The notes: a model not told the origin generated them from the sequence alone. DNA of 51,570 bases from PALSA-505 sp035308365 (GCA_035308365.1 DATGGU010000129.1:1-51570), one strand, 5' to 3'; shown: positions 16,786-25,235, numbered from the stretch's first letter. Numbers and translations are program-made.

Positions 16786-17517
16786 ATGAGTTCCGAAGCC
16801 GGCCACGGTCACGCGGCGCACGACTCCGGAGCGGCCAACTCCGTCAGCACCCAGTCGGCGGGCCGCACGACCCCGGCTAACCGCCCGGCGCAGCCGAAGC
16901 GGCAGTCCCGCCGCGGCGGTGTGCCCGCGCAGGAGCGCGAACTCGGTGCGCAGGGCAGGCAGACCCTGCGCAGGCTGCTCGAGGCCGGCATGGCCGAGTT
17001 CGACGAGAATGGGCTCACGGCGGTCCGGGTAGACGACATCGTCCGCCGGGCCAACACCTCGCACGGCACGTTCTACCTGTACTTCAAGAACAAGGAAGAC
17101 CTGTTCAGCACGCTTCTTCGCGATGCGCTGAGCGACATGGAAGTGGTCACGGGCGACTTTCCCGTGGTCACCCGCAACGACGCCGGCCGGGCCGCGCTGC
17201 GCGCCTGGGTGGGAAAGTTCTGCGACACCTACGCGGCGCACGCCGCGGTCCTGCGGGTGCTCACCCAGGCCGAAGTGATCAGCGACGACATGTGGAGCGA
17301 CGGCCTGCAGCTCATGTTCCGGCTGGCCGAGGCCATGACCACCGGCATGACGGCCGCCCACGCGGGCCGGGCCGAGCACGCCGAACTGACCGCCGTCGCC
17401 TGCCTGCTGATGCTGGAGCGGGTGAACTCCCTGTTCAGCGTCGACGTCAGGCTGCCCAGAGACGAGATGATCGACCGGATCGCCGCGATCATCTACGCCG
17501 CCTTCAGGACGCCCTGA
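16786..17517 (+). CDS. TetR family transcriptional regulator
   Basis: 243 residues. After a Pro/Gln/Arg-rich N-terminal arm comes the TetR helix-turn-helix (GLTAVRVDDIVRRANTSHGTFYLYFKNKEDLF in outline), then an all-helical ligand domain. The ATG at 16786 is preferred to a GTG at 16705 because a -10-like TAGTCT ends just 7 bases before it and the upstream residues show no similarity to the family. It likely controls itself and perhaps the MFS gene. It overlaps the convergent folP-like gene by 14 bases at the 3' end. Confidence 0.9.
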   Translation: MSSEAGHGHAAHDSGAANSVSTQSAGRTTPANRPAQPKRQSRRGGVPAQERELGAQGRQTLRRLLEAGMAEFDENGLTAVRVDDIVRRANTSHGTFYLYFKNKEDLFSTLLRDALSDMEVVTGDFPVVTRNDAGRAALRAWVGKFCDTYAAHAAVLRVLTQAEVISDDMWSDGLQLMFRLAEAMTTGMTAAHAGRAEHAELTAVACLLMLERVNSLFSVDVRLPRDEMIDRIAAIIYAAFRTP

Positions 17518-18376
17518 AGGATTCCACCACCGCCAGCGCGTGCAGCGCGGCCGGGACGTTGTGCACACGGAAGACGCGGGCGCCGTGCCAGGCGCTGACC
17601 GCCAGGGCGGCGGTCGTCCCCTCCAGGCGGTCGGTGACCGGCAGGGCCAGCGTCTCGCCGACGAAGTCCTTGTTCGAGACCGCCACCAGGACCGGCCAGC
17701 CGGTGGCCACCAGCACGTCGAGCCTGCGGGTCAGCTCCAGCGAATGCCGGGTGGCCTTGCCGAAGTCGTGCGCCGGGTCGATGAGGATGGCCTCCGGGCG
17801 CACCCCGGCCGCCACCGCCCGCTCGGCCTGGCCGGTGACGTAGGCGGTGACCTCGGCCGCCACGTCGGCGTAGCGCGGGTCCCTGGCGACCGTGCGCGGG
17901 ATGAGCCCGCCGGCGTGCGAGCAGACCAGGCCCAGGCCCCGCTCGGCGGCCACCAGGGCGAGGCCGGGATCGTAGCCGCCCCAGGCGTCGTTCAGCAGGT
18001 GCGCCCCGGCGTCGGCCACCGCGTCGCCGACCTCGGCCCGCCAGGTGTCCACGCTGACCGCGACCTGCGGATGGCGCTCCCGGACGGCGGCGGCCAGCCC
18101 GGCCACCCGGCGGATCTCCTCGGCGACGGTGACCTCGTCGCCCTCCCCCGCCTTCACCCCGCCGATGTCGATGATGGCGGCACCGTCGGCCACCGCCTGG
18201 CTGGCCGCATCCAGCGCCGCGCCGAACTCGTAGGTGGCACCGTGGTCGAAGAACGAGTCCGGTGTCCGGTTCACCACCGCCATCACCGCGAACGCGCCAG
18301 GCGGCACCTCCACCGGGCCAAGGCGGAGCGTCTGCGGCTGGTCCACGCGGAGCAGGATAGAGGTGGGGCGATACAT
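17504..18376 (-). CDS. folP2: Dihydropteroate synthase homolog, FolP2 type
   Basis: 290 residues with the pterin-binding TIM-barrel motifs VNRTPDSFFD (35-44), NDAWGG and DPAHDFGK. The loop that is DIGGESTRPG in true dihydropteroate synthases reads DIGGVKAGEGDE (70-81), exactly as in mycobacterial FolP2. That branch reportedly lacks detectable dihydropteroate synthase activity, and the sulfonamide/pABA loop is changed. The product is therefore best called a FolP2-like protein of uncertain reaction. ATG 18376 is used; a GTG ten codons later is possible. Only 26 bases separate it from divergent guaB1, so the promoters must overlap. Confidence 0.88.
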   Translation of the reverse strand: MYRPTSILLRVDQPQTLRLGPVEVPPGAFAVMAVVNRTPDSFFDHGATYEFGAALDAASQAVADGAAIIDIGGVKAGEGDEVTVAEEIRRVAGLAAAVRERHPQVAVSVDTWRAEVGDAVADAGAHLLNDAWGGYDPGLALVAAERGLGLVCSHAGGLIPRTVARDPRYADVAAEVTAYVTGQAERAVAAGVRPEAILIDPAHDFGKATRHSLELTRRLDVLVATGWPVLVAVSNKDFVGETLALPVTDRLEGTTAALAVSAWHGARVFRVHNVPAALHALAVVESFRAS

Positions 18377-18402
18377 GCGCCCGTGGCGGGCAGAATTGAT
18401 GT

Positions 18403-19839
18403 GTGCGATTTCTTGGTGAGACAGTGCCCGGCCACGAGCTGACCTACAGCGACGTGTTCATGGTGCCGAACCGGTCGGCCGTGGCCTCGCGGCTTGACGC
18501 GGACCTGGCCACCCGGGACGGCAGCGGCTGCACGATCCCGATCGTGGTGGCCAACATGACCGCGGTCTCCGGCCGCCGGATGGCCGAGACGGTGGCCCGG
18601 CGCGGTGGCATCGCCGTGCTGCCCCAGGACATCCCGGTGGACGTGGTCGCCGAGGTAGTGTCCTGGGTGAAGAGCCGCGACCTCGTCTACGACACGCCGA
18701 TCATGCTCGGCCCGGCGGACACCGCCGGTGACGCGCTCGCCCTGCTGCCCAAGCGGGCGCACGGCGCGGTGGTGGTGACCGAGGACGGGCGGCCGGCCGG
18801 GGTGGTCACCGAGGCGGACTGCCAGGGCGTGGACCGGTTCACCCAGCTCGCCCAGATCATGTCCGCCGAGTTGCTGACGCTGCCCGCGGGCACCGACCCG
18901 GAGCGCGCGTTCGGCCTGCTGCACGGTGGCAGGCACCGGCTGGCCCCGGTGGTGGACCACACTGGGCGGTGCGTCGGCATCCTGACCAGGACCGGCGCGC
19001 TGCGGGCCACGCTGTACCAGCCGTCGGTGGACGCCTCGGGGCGGCTGCGGGTGGCGGCCGCGCTCGGCATCAACGGCGACCCGGCCCTGAAGGCGAAGCT
19101 GCTGACCGAGGCCGGGGCCGACCTGCTGGTCGTGGACACCGCGCACGGCCACCAGGAGAAAATGATCAGCGCGCTGCGGGCGGTACGCGACGCGGCGCCC
19201 TCGGTCCCGCTGGTGGCCGGCAACGTGGTGACCACGGCCGGTGCCGGCGACCTGATCGGCGCCGGGGCGGACATCGTCAAGGTGGGTGTCGGCCCCGGGG
19301 CCATGTGCACCACCCGGATGATGACCGGCGTGGGCCGGCCGCAGTTCAGCGCCGTGCTCGAATGCGCCGCCGAGGCCCGCCGCCGGGGCGCCCACGTCTG
19401 GGCCGACGGCGGCGTCCGGCACCCGCGCGATGTGGCGCTCGCGCTGGCCGCTGGCGCGTCCGCGGTCATGATCGGCTCGTGGTTCGCCGGCACCTACGAG
19501 TCGCCGGGTGACGTGTTCCGGGATCCGGACGGCAGACTGTACAAGGAGAGCTTCGGCATGGCCTCGGCCCGGGCGGTCCGGCTCCGCTCGGCCAGCGACT
19601 CGCCGTTCGAGCGGGCCCGCAAGGAGCTGTTCGAAGAGGGCATCTCGGCGGCCAGAATGTACCTGGACCCGCAGCGCCCCGGGGTGGAAGATCTGATCGA
19701 CGTGATCACCGCCGGGCTGCGCAGCGCCTGCACCTACGCCGGCGCCAAGGACCTGGACGAGCTGCACGAGCGCGCCGTGATCGGAGTGCAGAGCGCGGCC
19801 GGCTACACCGAGGGAATGCCACTGCCCGCGAGCTGGTGA
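18403..19839 (+). CDS. guaB1: GuaB1-family IMP dehydrogenase-related protein (probable GMP reductase)
   Basis: 478 residues in the IMPDH/GMPR barrel with an inserted CBS pair at about 95-200. Visible are DTAHGH (245-250) and the active-site loop GVGPGAMCTTRMMTGVG with catalytic Cys302. The overall sequence follows actinobacterial GuaB1, which in mycobacteria has been shown to be a CBS-containing GMP reductase (GMP to IMP, NADPH) rather than an IMP dehydrogenase. Its job would be purine salvage with nucleotide sensing through the CBS domains. The start is GTG at 18403 with no clear binding site, so translation may be near-leaderless. It is convergent with the next hydrolase gene, 5 bases apart. 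Confidence 0.92.
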   Translation: MRFLGETVPGHELTYSDVFMVPNRSAVASRLDADLATRDGSGCTIPIVVANMTAVSGRRMAETVARRGGIAVLPQDIPVDVVAEVVSWVKSRDLVYDTPIMLGPADTAGDALALLPKRAHGAVVVTEDGRPAGVVTEADCQGVDRFTQLAQIMSAELLTLPAGTDPERAFGLLHGGRHRLAPVVDHTGRCVGILTRTGALRATLYQPSVDASGRLRVAAALGINGDPALKAKLLTEAGADLLVVDTAHGHQEKMISALRAVRDAAPSVPLVAGNVVTTAGAGDLIGAGADIVKVGVGPGAMCTTRMMTGVGRPQFSAVLECAAEARRRGAHVWADGGVRHPRDVALALAAGASAVMIGSWFAGTYESPGDVFRDPDGRLYKESFGMASARAVRLRSASDSPFERARKELFEEGISAARMYLDPQRPGVEDLIDVITAGLRSACTYAGAKDLDELHERAVIGVQSAAGYTEGMPLPASW

Positions 19840-19844
19840 CGCCT

Positions 19845-20735
19845 TCAGCTCACCGGGTCCGGTGCCGCCGTGCCTGCCCCCTTGCCCGATGGCGTGGCCC
19901 CCGGGCCCGGTGGGTTGGCCCCGTTGGCCGATGGCGCGGCCCAGTTGCCCGATGGCGTGGCCGGGACGGCCGTGACCGCTCCAGCGGGCTGGATCGCCTG
20001 GGCGGCCCAGCGGCCGATGCGGTCCACCAGCTCCCCGCCGGTGGCAGACTCGGCGTGGCCGAAGCCGGGGATGACCCACAGTTCCTTCGGCTGCTCCGCC
20101 GCCTCGTACACCTCCTCGGCGTGATCGACCGGGAAGTACAGATCCTCGTCGCCATGCACAACGAGCAGCGGAGTGGGCGCGATCAGCGCGGCCGCCTCGG
20201 CCGGCGGCACCGGCGCAGGATCCCAGCGCACCGGGTTGATCCTCGTCTTGAGCACGTGCCGGGTGATCAGCCGCCCGGACCGGTGCTCCACCGCCCAGTG
20301 CACCCGGCGCATCCGCTCGGTGCCGCGGAAGTACCAGTGCCCCGGCCCGCTCACCGCGACCACGGCATCCACGCCGCCGATCAGCCCGGCCTGCCGCAGC
20401 ACGATCGAGGCCCCCATGGAGAACCCGACGGTGGCGACCCGCTGGTAGCCCAGTTCCCTCGCGTAACGGATGGCCACGTCCAGGTCGTAGATCTCGCGGT
20501 CACCCAGCGTGGACAGGCCGCCGGACCGGCCGTGCCCACGGAAGTCGAAGCTGACCACTCCGTAGGTTCTGTTCAGCCGGGTGGAGATCCGCCACACGGC
20601 CGGCCGCTGCCAGGACAGCGTGAAGCCGTGCGCGACGATGATGGCGAGGCCATCGTCACCGGCCAGGTGAACGCTGTCGATCGGAACGCCGTCCTCGGTC
20701 ACCAGCGTGCGCACATAGGGAATCGGCCTCGCCAT
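19845..20735 (-). CDS. Alpha/beta hydrolase with heptad-repeat tail
   Basis: 296 residues. Nucleophile elbow GFSMGA, oxyanion motif AHGFTLSWQRP, acid in VVHGDEDLYFP and catalytic His in GFGHAES mark an intact alpha/beta hydrolase, with the FDFRGHGRSGG strand-turn typical of lipase/acyltransferase-like members. The substrate is unknown. After the catalytic domain comes a tail of four near-perfect 7-residue repeats encoded by a 21-bp tandem repeat. ATG 20735 is used; a TTG lies one codon upstream. It is convergent with guaB1. Confidence 0.87.
   Translation of the reverse strand: MARPIPYVRTLVTEDGVPIDSVHLAGDDGLAIIVAHGFTLSWQRPAVWRISTRLNRTYGVVSFDFRGHGRSGGLSTLGDREIYDLDVAIRYARELGYQRVATVGFSMGASIVLRQAGLIGGVDAVVAVSGPGHWYFRGTERMRRVHWAVEHRSGRLITRHVLKTRINPVRWDPAPVPPAEAAALIAPTPLLVVHGDEDLYFPVDHAEEVYEAAEQPKELWVIPGFGHAESATGGELVDRIGRWAAQAIQPAGAVTAVPATPSGNWAAPSANGANPPGPGATPSGKGAGTAAPDPVS
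19878..19961 (-). repeat. 21-bp tandem repeat (four units) in the hydrolase gene
   Basis: Four consecutive 21-bp units encode ATPSGNW, AAPSANG, ANPPGPG and ATPSGKG. An 18-base segment is identical in two units (19882-19899 and 19945-19962) and slightly changed in a third (19924-19941). The repeats lie after the catalytic domain and probably form a flexible tail whose copy number could vary. Confidence 0.75.
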
Positions 20736-20927
20736 CAACGATGCGCGGCGATATTCCAGCCGTTCAGCCTGGAGGTGAAGCCGCGCTCCCTCCTCTCAGT
20801 CCTTGGCGCCCGCCTGGGAACATCCTTACCGGTCCGGTACGCCCCCCACACCGGGGCAGTGCACGTGAGATGAGCCTACAAGTTCCGCATCACCAGACAG
20901 GGGCCGTGGCGGCTGGATGGCTGGGTC

Positions 20928-20956
20928 TTGACAGATGAGGCGGCCCCTGAAAACAT
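20928..20956 (+). promoter_or_regulatory. Sigma70-like promoter of the lectin gene
   Basis: TTGACA (20928-20933) and AAACAT (20951-20956) are 17 bases apart, 45 bases before the lectin start. The predicted start point, about 20963, falls inside the palindrome that follows. Confidence 0.55.
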
Positions 20957-20960
20957 CCGC

Positions 20961-20983
20961 TAGTTAAGAAGCTTTCCTAACTA
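20961..20983. promoter_or_regulatory. 23-bp operator palindrome at the lectin start point
   Basis: TAGTTA at the left and TAACTA at the right flank a core AGAAGCTTTCC; the centre is at 20972. It shares the core TA(A/G)GAA-x-(C/T)TTCCTA layout with the site upstream of the chitinase gene, and like that site it covers the predicted transcription start. This is the position expected for a repressor operator. Confidence 0.6.
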
Positions 20984-21000
20984 ATGGGAGGTGGATTTTC

Positions 21001-22080
21001 GTGCGACGACACTGGTTAGTGGCGAGGCTGGCGGTGGCAGCGCTGCCTGTGGCCGCGCTGACCATGGGCATCTCACCGGGCACGTCGGCCGCGACGGCCC
21101 ATGGAACCGCAGGACACCGGGCGCCAGCCCACCGGGCCGGCCTGGCGCCGGACGCGCAGACGCTCAACATGCTCGTCACGCTGTATGGCTGGGACGATAA
21201 CTCGCCCCCGGGCTGCGCGACCGCGTACTCCGGCTGCGCGGGGGGCATGGGCACCTACAGCGATCCGATCACATTCGCCACCGACCAGGCCGAGCTGCCC
21301 GTCGGCACGATTGTCTACTATGCCCCGCTGGCGCGGTACTTCGTCATGGGTGACGACTGTGTCGAGTGCGACCAGGACTGGACCGGGCAAGGGCCCGACG
21401 GCGGGCCAAATTACCGTCATATCGACCTGTGGGCCGGCGGCGCGGCCGGTGATGACGCCAGCGCACTGATCGCCTGCGAGGACAACTGGACATCCAATGG
21501 GCAGGTGCCGGTCATCGTCAACCCGCCCAGCGACGAGCCCGTCGCCAACAGCGGCAACGGCGGGCCGGTTTTCGTCGCCAGCACTTCGCACTGCTGGCAG
21601 CCAGGTGACAACGGCGGAATCGGCGGCGGCGGAGGCGGCGGGTATCCCTCCGGTTTCCACCAGCTCGTGGATCAAAACAGCGGCGACTGCCTGGATATCA
21701 GCGCAAACTCCACCTCGAACGGCGCCAGCCTGATCATCTGGCCATGCAAATCTACCGGGCAGGCTAATCAGGAGTTCGAGTTCAGCCCGGTGTCCAACGG
21801 CTACGGCGAGCTGACCAACCAGAACAGCAACAAGTCTCTCGCCGTCCTCAGCGCCTCCACCTCGCCCGGTGCCCAGGTGATCCAGTACACGACGAACGGC
21901 ACCACCAACTCGCTCTGGCTGCCGGTCTCGCTGGGCAACGGCCAATGGCAGTTCAAGAACCGCAACAGCGGCCTGTGCCTTGATGTGAACGGGGCCAGCA
22001 CCCAGGAGGGCACCATACTCATCCAGTGGACCTGCAAGTCCAGCGCGGCGGGTACCAACCAGGCGTTCGCCACGCAATAA
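21001..22080 (+). CDS. Secreted ricin-type beta-trefoil lectin with Cys-rich N-terminal domain
   Basis: 359 residues: signal peptide (RRHWLVARLAVAALPVAAL, cleavage near Ala30-Ala33). A Cys/Asp-rich domain at about 52-200 follows, with GWDDNSPPGC and GDDCVECDQDW, resembling double-psi beta-barrel secreted proteins. Then come a Gly-rich linker (about 205-214) and a ricin B-type trefoil (218-359) with CLD and QxF/QxW repeats. It is probably exported and binds polysaccharide such as chitin or galactans. GGGAGGTGG precedes the GTG start. It is controlled by the promoter/operator just upstream and ends with a strong terminator. No catalytic residues can be assigned to the N-terminal domain. Confidence 0.85.
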   Translation: MRRHWLVARLAVAALPVAALTMGISPGTSAATAHGTAGHRAPAHRAGLAPDAQTLNMLVTLYGWDDNSPPGCATAYSGCAGGMGTYSDPITFATDQAELPVGTIVYYAPLARYFVMGDDCVECDQDWTGQGPDGGPNYRHIDLWAGGAAGDDASALIACEDNWTSNGQVPVIVNPPSDEPVANSGNGGPVFVASTSHCWQPGDNGGIGGGGGGGYPSGFHQLVDQNSGDCLDISANSTSNGASLIIWPCKSTGQANQEFEFSPVSNGYGELTNQNSNKSLAVLSASTSPGAQVIQYTTNGTTNSLWLPVSLGNGQWQFKNRNSGLCLDVNGASTQEGTILIQWTCKSSAAGTNQAFATQ

Positions 22081-22098
22081 GCCAGCGATCCACCGTTT

Positions 22099-22139
22099 AC
22101 GGCCCGGGCAGTGCGTCCCATCGCCCCTGCCCGGGCCGT
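22099..22139 (+). terminator. Terminator hairpin after the lectin gene
   Basis: A perfect 13-bp stem (22099-22111 with 22127-22139) around a 15-base loop begins 18 bases after the lectin stop. Confidence 0.6.
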
Positions 22140-22191
22140 CGTGCGCCCAGGAATTGCGGGCTCCGCGCCCGCACCGGCCCCGAACAGGCGG

Positions 22192-22767
22192 GTGAGCCGT
22201 AGCCTCTGGTCCGTGACAGGATCAGCGCAGGCTCCGGACGCGCCGGGCACGGCGGATGTTACCTCGGCGGTGACGGCGTCATTCGCATTCGGATGGCAGA
22301 TGGCACGGCTCTACACCGGCCCGCCGAGTTCGGCGCCGGAGCCCCGGCTGGAGGAAGATCTGCCGGGCCTGAGTGGACTGCCAGCAGCCGAACTGGTGAA
22401 ACTGGGGCTCGCACAGGCCGGCGTGGCGCTGGGCCGGGCCGCGGCGATCGCCCGGGCGATGGCCTTGCGTCTGTGGGAACCGCTGACCGTGGCGGCGGTC
22501 TTGATGGGCACTGGTGTCTGGCTGATCATCGCTGATAACGGCCCGTTGCGGGTCTTCCCCGCCGGTCCCGGCTACGGCAGGCTATTAGCTCTCGAACGGC
22601 AACAACTTAGTTCGCATACAGCAACAGTTCCCTGGACGGGGAACGCCACCGGCCGCGCAGGGGAGACGCCATCATGTCCGTGCTCAATGCCCTCATCGAC
22701 GCCATCCGCGGGGGGCGGGTCGAGGTGGTCGACCTCACCGCTCCGCTCAACGCGGCGACGCCCGTGA
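22192..22767 (+). pseudogene. Remnant of an actinobacterial membrane-linked hypothetical protein
   Basis: The frame reads convincingly from GTG 22192 (or GTG 22213) through AVTASFAFGWQMARLYTG, an N-terminal pattern of a conserved actinobacterial hypothetical family. It continues through an amphipathic helix and one membrane segment (PLTVAAVLMGTGVWLIIADN). From about 22600 it loses coding character and runs 94 bases into the next gene. The real protein family seems longer, so this looks like a 3'-truncated or frameshifted relic. It could instead be a short real gene ending by overlap. Function unknown. Confidence 0.4.
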
Positions 22768-23447
22768 TCAGGCTGCCCGAGCCGTTCGGCAATACCCTTT
22801 CGTTCAGTCTGACCGAGATCAGCCGGTACGACGATCGCGGCCCGGCCTGGTACTGGAACGACATCAGCACCGGCGAGCATATGGGCACGCACTTCGACGC
22901 GCCGGTGCACTGGGTGACCGGGGCGAACCTGGAGGACGTGGCCCAGGTGCCACCGCAGCGGCTGATCGCCCCGGCGGCGGTGCTCGACTTTACCGCCGAG
23001 GCCGCGGCCGACCCGGACTTCCTGCTCGAAGTGGATCACATCCGGCAGTGGGAGAGTGAGCACGGCCCGCTGCCCGAGGGCGGCTGGCTGCTCTACCGCA
23101 CCGGCTGGGACGCCCGCTCGGCCAGCCAGGAGGACTTCCTCAACGCCGACGCCAACGGGCCGCACACGCCGGGCGTGTCGGTCGACTGTGCCCGCTGGCT
23201 GGCGGCCGAGGCGCCGGTCCAGGGTATCGGCGTGGAGACCGTCGGCACCGACGCCGGCGCGGCGCACTCCTTCGACCCGCCGTTCCCGTGCCATTCTTCG
23301 CTGCTCGGCGCTGGCAAGTACGGGATCACCCAGCTCCAGAACCTGGCCAGGCTGCCCGCCCAGGGCGCCGTGGTGATCGCCGGGCCGCTGCCGATCACCG
23401 GTGGCTCGGGCAGCCCGTGCCGCGTGCTCGCCCTGGTTGAGTCCTGA
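22674..23447 (+). CDS. Cyclase family metal-dependent hydrolase
   Basis: 257 residues of the cyclase/kynurenine formamidase-like family, marked by the metal-binding HMGTHFDAPVH (H-x-GTH-x-D-x-PxH). Members hydrolyse amides, lactones or isatin-like rings, or act in polyketide ring closure. ATG 22674 follows GGGGAG. Its TGA overlaps the ATG of the TPP enzyme gene, so the two proteins are made together and probably act on one pathway, for example an aryl or alpha-keto acid intermediate. The reaction is not predictable from sequence alone. Confidence 0.87.
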   Translation: MSVLNALIDAIRGGRVEVVDLTAPLNAATPVIRLPEPFGNTLSFSLTEISRYDDRGPAWYWNDISTGEHMGTHFDAPVHWVTGANLEDVAQVPPQRLIAPAAVLDFTAEAAADPDFLLEVDHIRQWESEHGPLPEGGWLLYRTGWDARSASQEDFLNADANGPHTPGVSVDCARWLAAEAPVQGIGVETVGTDAGAAHSFDPPFPCHSSLLGAGKYGITQLQNLARLPAQGAVVIAGPLPITGGSGSPCRVLALVES

Positions 23448-25105
23448 TGCAGGTTGCGCAGGCCGTCGCTGACACCCTCACCGAACTGGGAGCCGACACG
23501 GTCTTCGGCGTGGTCGGCAGTGGCAACTTCCGCGTCACCAATGGGCTGACTGCCCGCGGTGTCCGGTTCGTCGCCGCCCGGCACGAGGGCGGCGCGGCGA
23601 CCATGGCCGACGCCTGGGCGCGGCTGGCCGGGAAGCCGGGGCTGCTGACCGTGCACCAGGGGCCTGGGCTGACCAACGCGCTCACTGGCATCACCGAGGC
23701 GGCCAAGAGCCGCACGCCGCTGGTGGTGCTCGCCGCCGATGTCGCGGGCGCGGCGGTGCGGTCCAACTTCCGGATCGACGTGGCCTCGATCGCGACCGCC
23801 GTGGGCGCGGTGCCCGAGCGGCTGCACTCACCGGAGTCGGCGGTCGCCGACACCGTGCGGGCGTACCGGACCGCCGTCCGGCAGCGCCGCACCGTGGTGC
23901 TGGCCATGCCACTGGATGTGCAGGCCGCCGAGTGCGGCCCGCCCGAGGTGCCGGACGAGCCCGCGCCCTCGGCGGCCGCCCCGGCGCCGGACGCCGCCGC
24001 CGGGCTGGCCACGGCGCTGGCCGAGGCCAGCTGCCCGGTGTTCATCGCCGGGCGTGGCGCACGGGCCGCGGCGGCCCGCGGCGACCTGGAGAAGCTGGCC
24101 GACGCCTGCGGGGCACTGCTGGCGACCTCGGCCGCGGCCAAGGGGCTGTTCCGGGGCAGCCCGTGGGATCTGGACGTGAGCGGCGGGTTCGCCTCACCGG
24201 TGGCGGCCGAGCTGATCAAGGGCGCGGACCTGCTGGTCGGCTGGGGCTGCTCGATGAACATGTGGACCATGCGGCACGGCACGCTGATCGGGCCGGGCTG
24301 CCGGGTAGTGCAGGTGGACGACGACGAGGCCGCCATCGGCGCGCACACACAAGTGCAGTTCGGCGTGGTCGGCGACGTGGCCGAGACGGCGCGCGCGGTG
24401 GCCGCCGTGCTGCCGGCCCACGCGGTCGCCGGGTCGCATCCGGCCACCGGCTACCGCTCCCCCAGGATCCGGCAGCGGATCGCCCGCACCGCCCGCTGGC
24501 GGGACGTGCCCTACGCCGACGAGAGCGACTCCGCCCATATCGACCCGCGCACGCTGTCCATCGAGCTGGACGACCTGCTGCCGGCTGACCGGCTGGTCGC
24601 GGTGGACTCGGGCAACTTCATGGGCTACCCGAGCATGTTCCTGTCCGTGCCCGACGAGCAGGGATTCTGCTTCACCCAGGCATACCAGTCGGTCGGGCTC
24701 GGGCTGGCCTCGGCCGTCGGCTCGGCGATCGCCCGGCCGGACCGGCTGACCGTGGCGGCGCTCGGCGACGGCGGGGCGCTGATGGGGATCAGCGAGCTGG
24801 AGACCGTGGTCCGGCTCGGGCTGCCCATGGTGATCGTGGTCTACGACGACGAGGCCTACGGCGCCGAGGTGCACCACTTCCAGCCGGACGGCCTGGCCAC
24901 CGGGACGGTCACGTTCCCGCCCGCCGACATCGCCGAGATCGGGCGCGGCTTCGGCTGTGACGGGGTGACGGTCCGCCACCGGGAGGACCTCGAACAGGTC
25001 CGCCGCTGGCTGGACGGGGCCAGGGAGCGCCCGCTGGTGATCGACGCGAAGATCACCAGCAAGCGCGGCTCCTGGTGGCTCGAGGAGGCGTTCCGCGGCC
25101 ACTGA
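23447..25105 (+). CDS. Thiamine pyrophosphate-dependent enzyme (acetolactate synthase/benzoylformate decarboxylase-like)
   Basis: 552 residues with three TPP-enzyme domains. The catalytic Glu is in RHEGGA (Glu47), the central domain runs about 185-325, and the TPP/Mg motif is GDGGALM (440-446) with YDDEAYG (466-472) in the position of the usual N-x-x-YG. It decarboxylates or ligates a 2-oxo acid. It lacks features that would fix it as acetolactate synthase, and no regulatory subunit is nearby. Coupling to the cyclase-family gene suggests a small catabolic or biosynthetic unit. The last codons belong to a 21-base sequence duplicated just downstream. Confidence 0.88.
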   Translation: MQVAQAVADTLTELGADTVFGVVGSGNFRVTNGLTARGVRFVAARHEGGAATMADAWARLAGKPGLLTVHQGPGLTNALTGITEAAKSRTPLVVLAADVAGAAVRSNFRIDVASIATAVGAVPERLHSPESAVADTVRAYRTAVRQRRTVVLAMPLDVQAAECGPPEVPDEPAPSAAAPAPDAAAGLATALAEASCPVFIAGRGARAAAARGDLEKLADACGALLATSAAAKGLFRGSPWDLDVSGGFASPVAAELIKGADLLVGWGCSMNMWTMRHGTLIGPGCRVVQVDDDEAAIGAHTQVQFGVVGDVAETARAVAAVLPAHAVAGSHPATGYRSPRIRQRIARTARWRDVPYADESDSAHIDPRTLSIELDDLLPADRLVAVDSGNFMGYPSMFLSVPDEQGFCFTQAYQSVGLGLASAVGSAIARPDRLTVAALGDGGALMGISELETVVRLGLPMVIVVYDDEAYGAEVHHFQPDGLATGTVTFPPADIAEIGRGFGCDGVTVRHREDLEQVRRWLDGARERPLVIDAKITSKRGSWWLEEAFRGH

Positions 25106-25133
25106 CCGCGGCGGAGGCGTTCCGCGGCCACTG
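25084..25133 (+). repeat. Duplicated 21-bp 3' end of the TPP enzyme gene
   Basis: The 21 bases at 25084-25104, which include the last sense codons and the first base(s) of the stop, recur exactly at 25113-25133 (29-base period). The second copy forms one arm of the terminator hairpin; the first copy could compete for the same partner arm. Confidence 0.7.
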
Positions 25134-25162
25134 GTTGCGTGGCCAGTCAGTGGCCGCGGAAC
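25119..25162 (+). terminator. Terminator hairpin after the cyclase-TPP operon
   Basis: A perfect 15-bp stem (25119-25133 with 25148-25162) around a 14-base loop, followed by CCTTCCCTT. It sits between the convergent TPP enzyme and chitinase genes and may work in both directions. Confidence 0.6.
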
Positions 25163-25235
25163 CCTTCCCTTGCAGCCCAGCGGCAGCCGGAGCAGTCTTA
25201 CGGCAGGAGCGAGGCTGGGCTGGCCCCGGGCGGCG

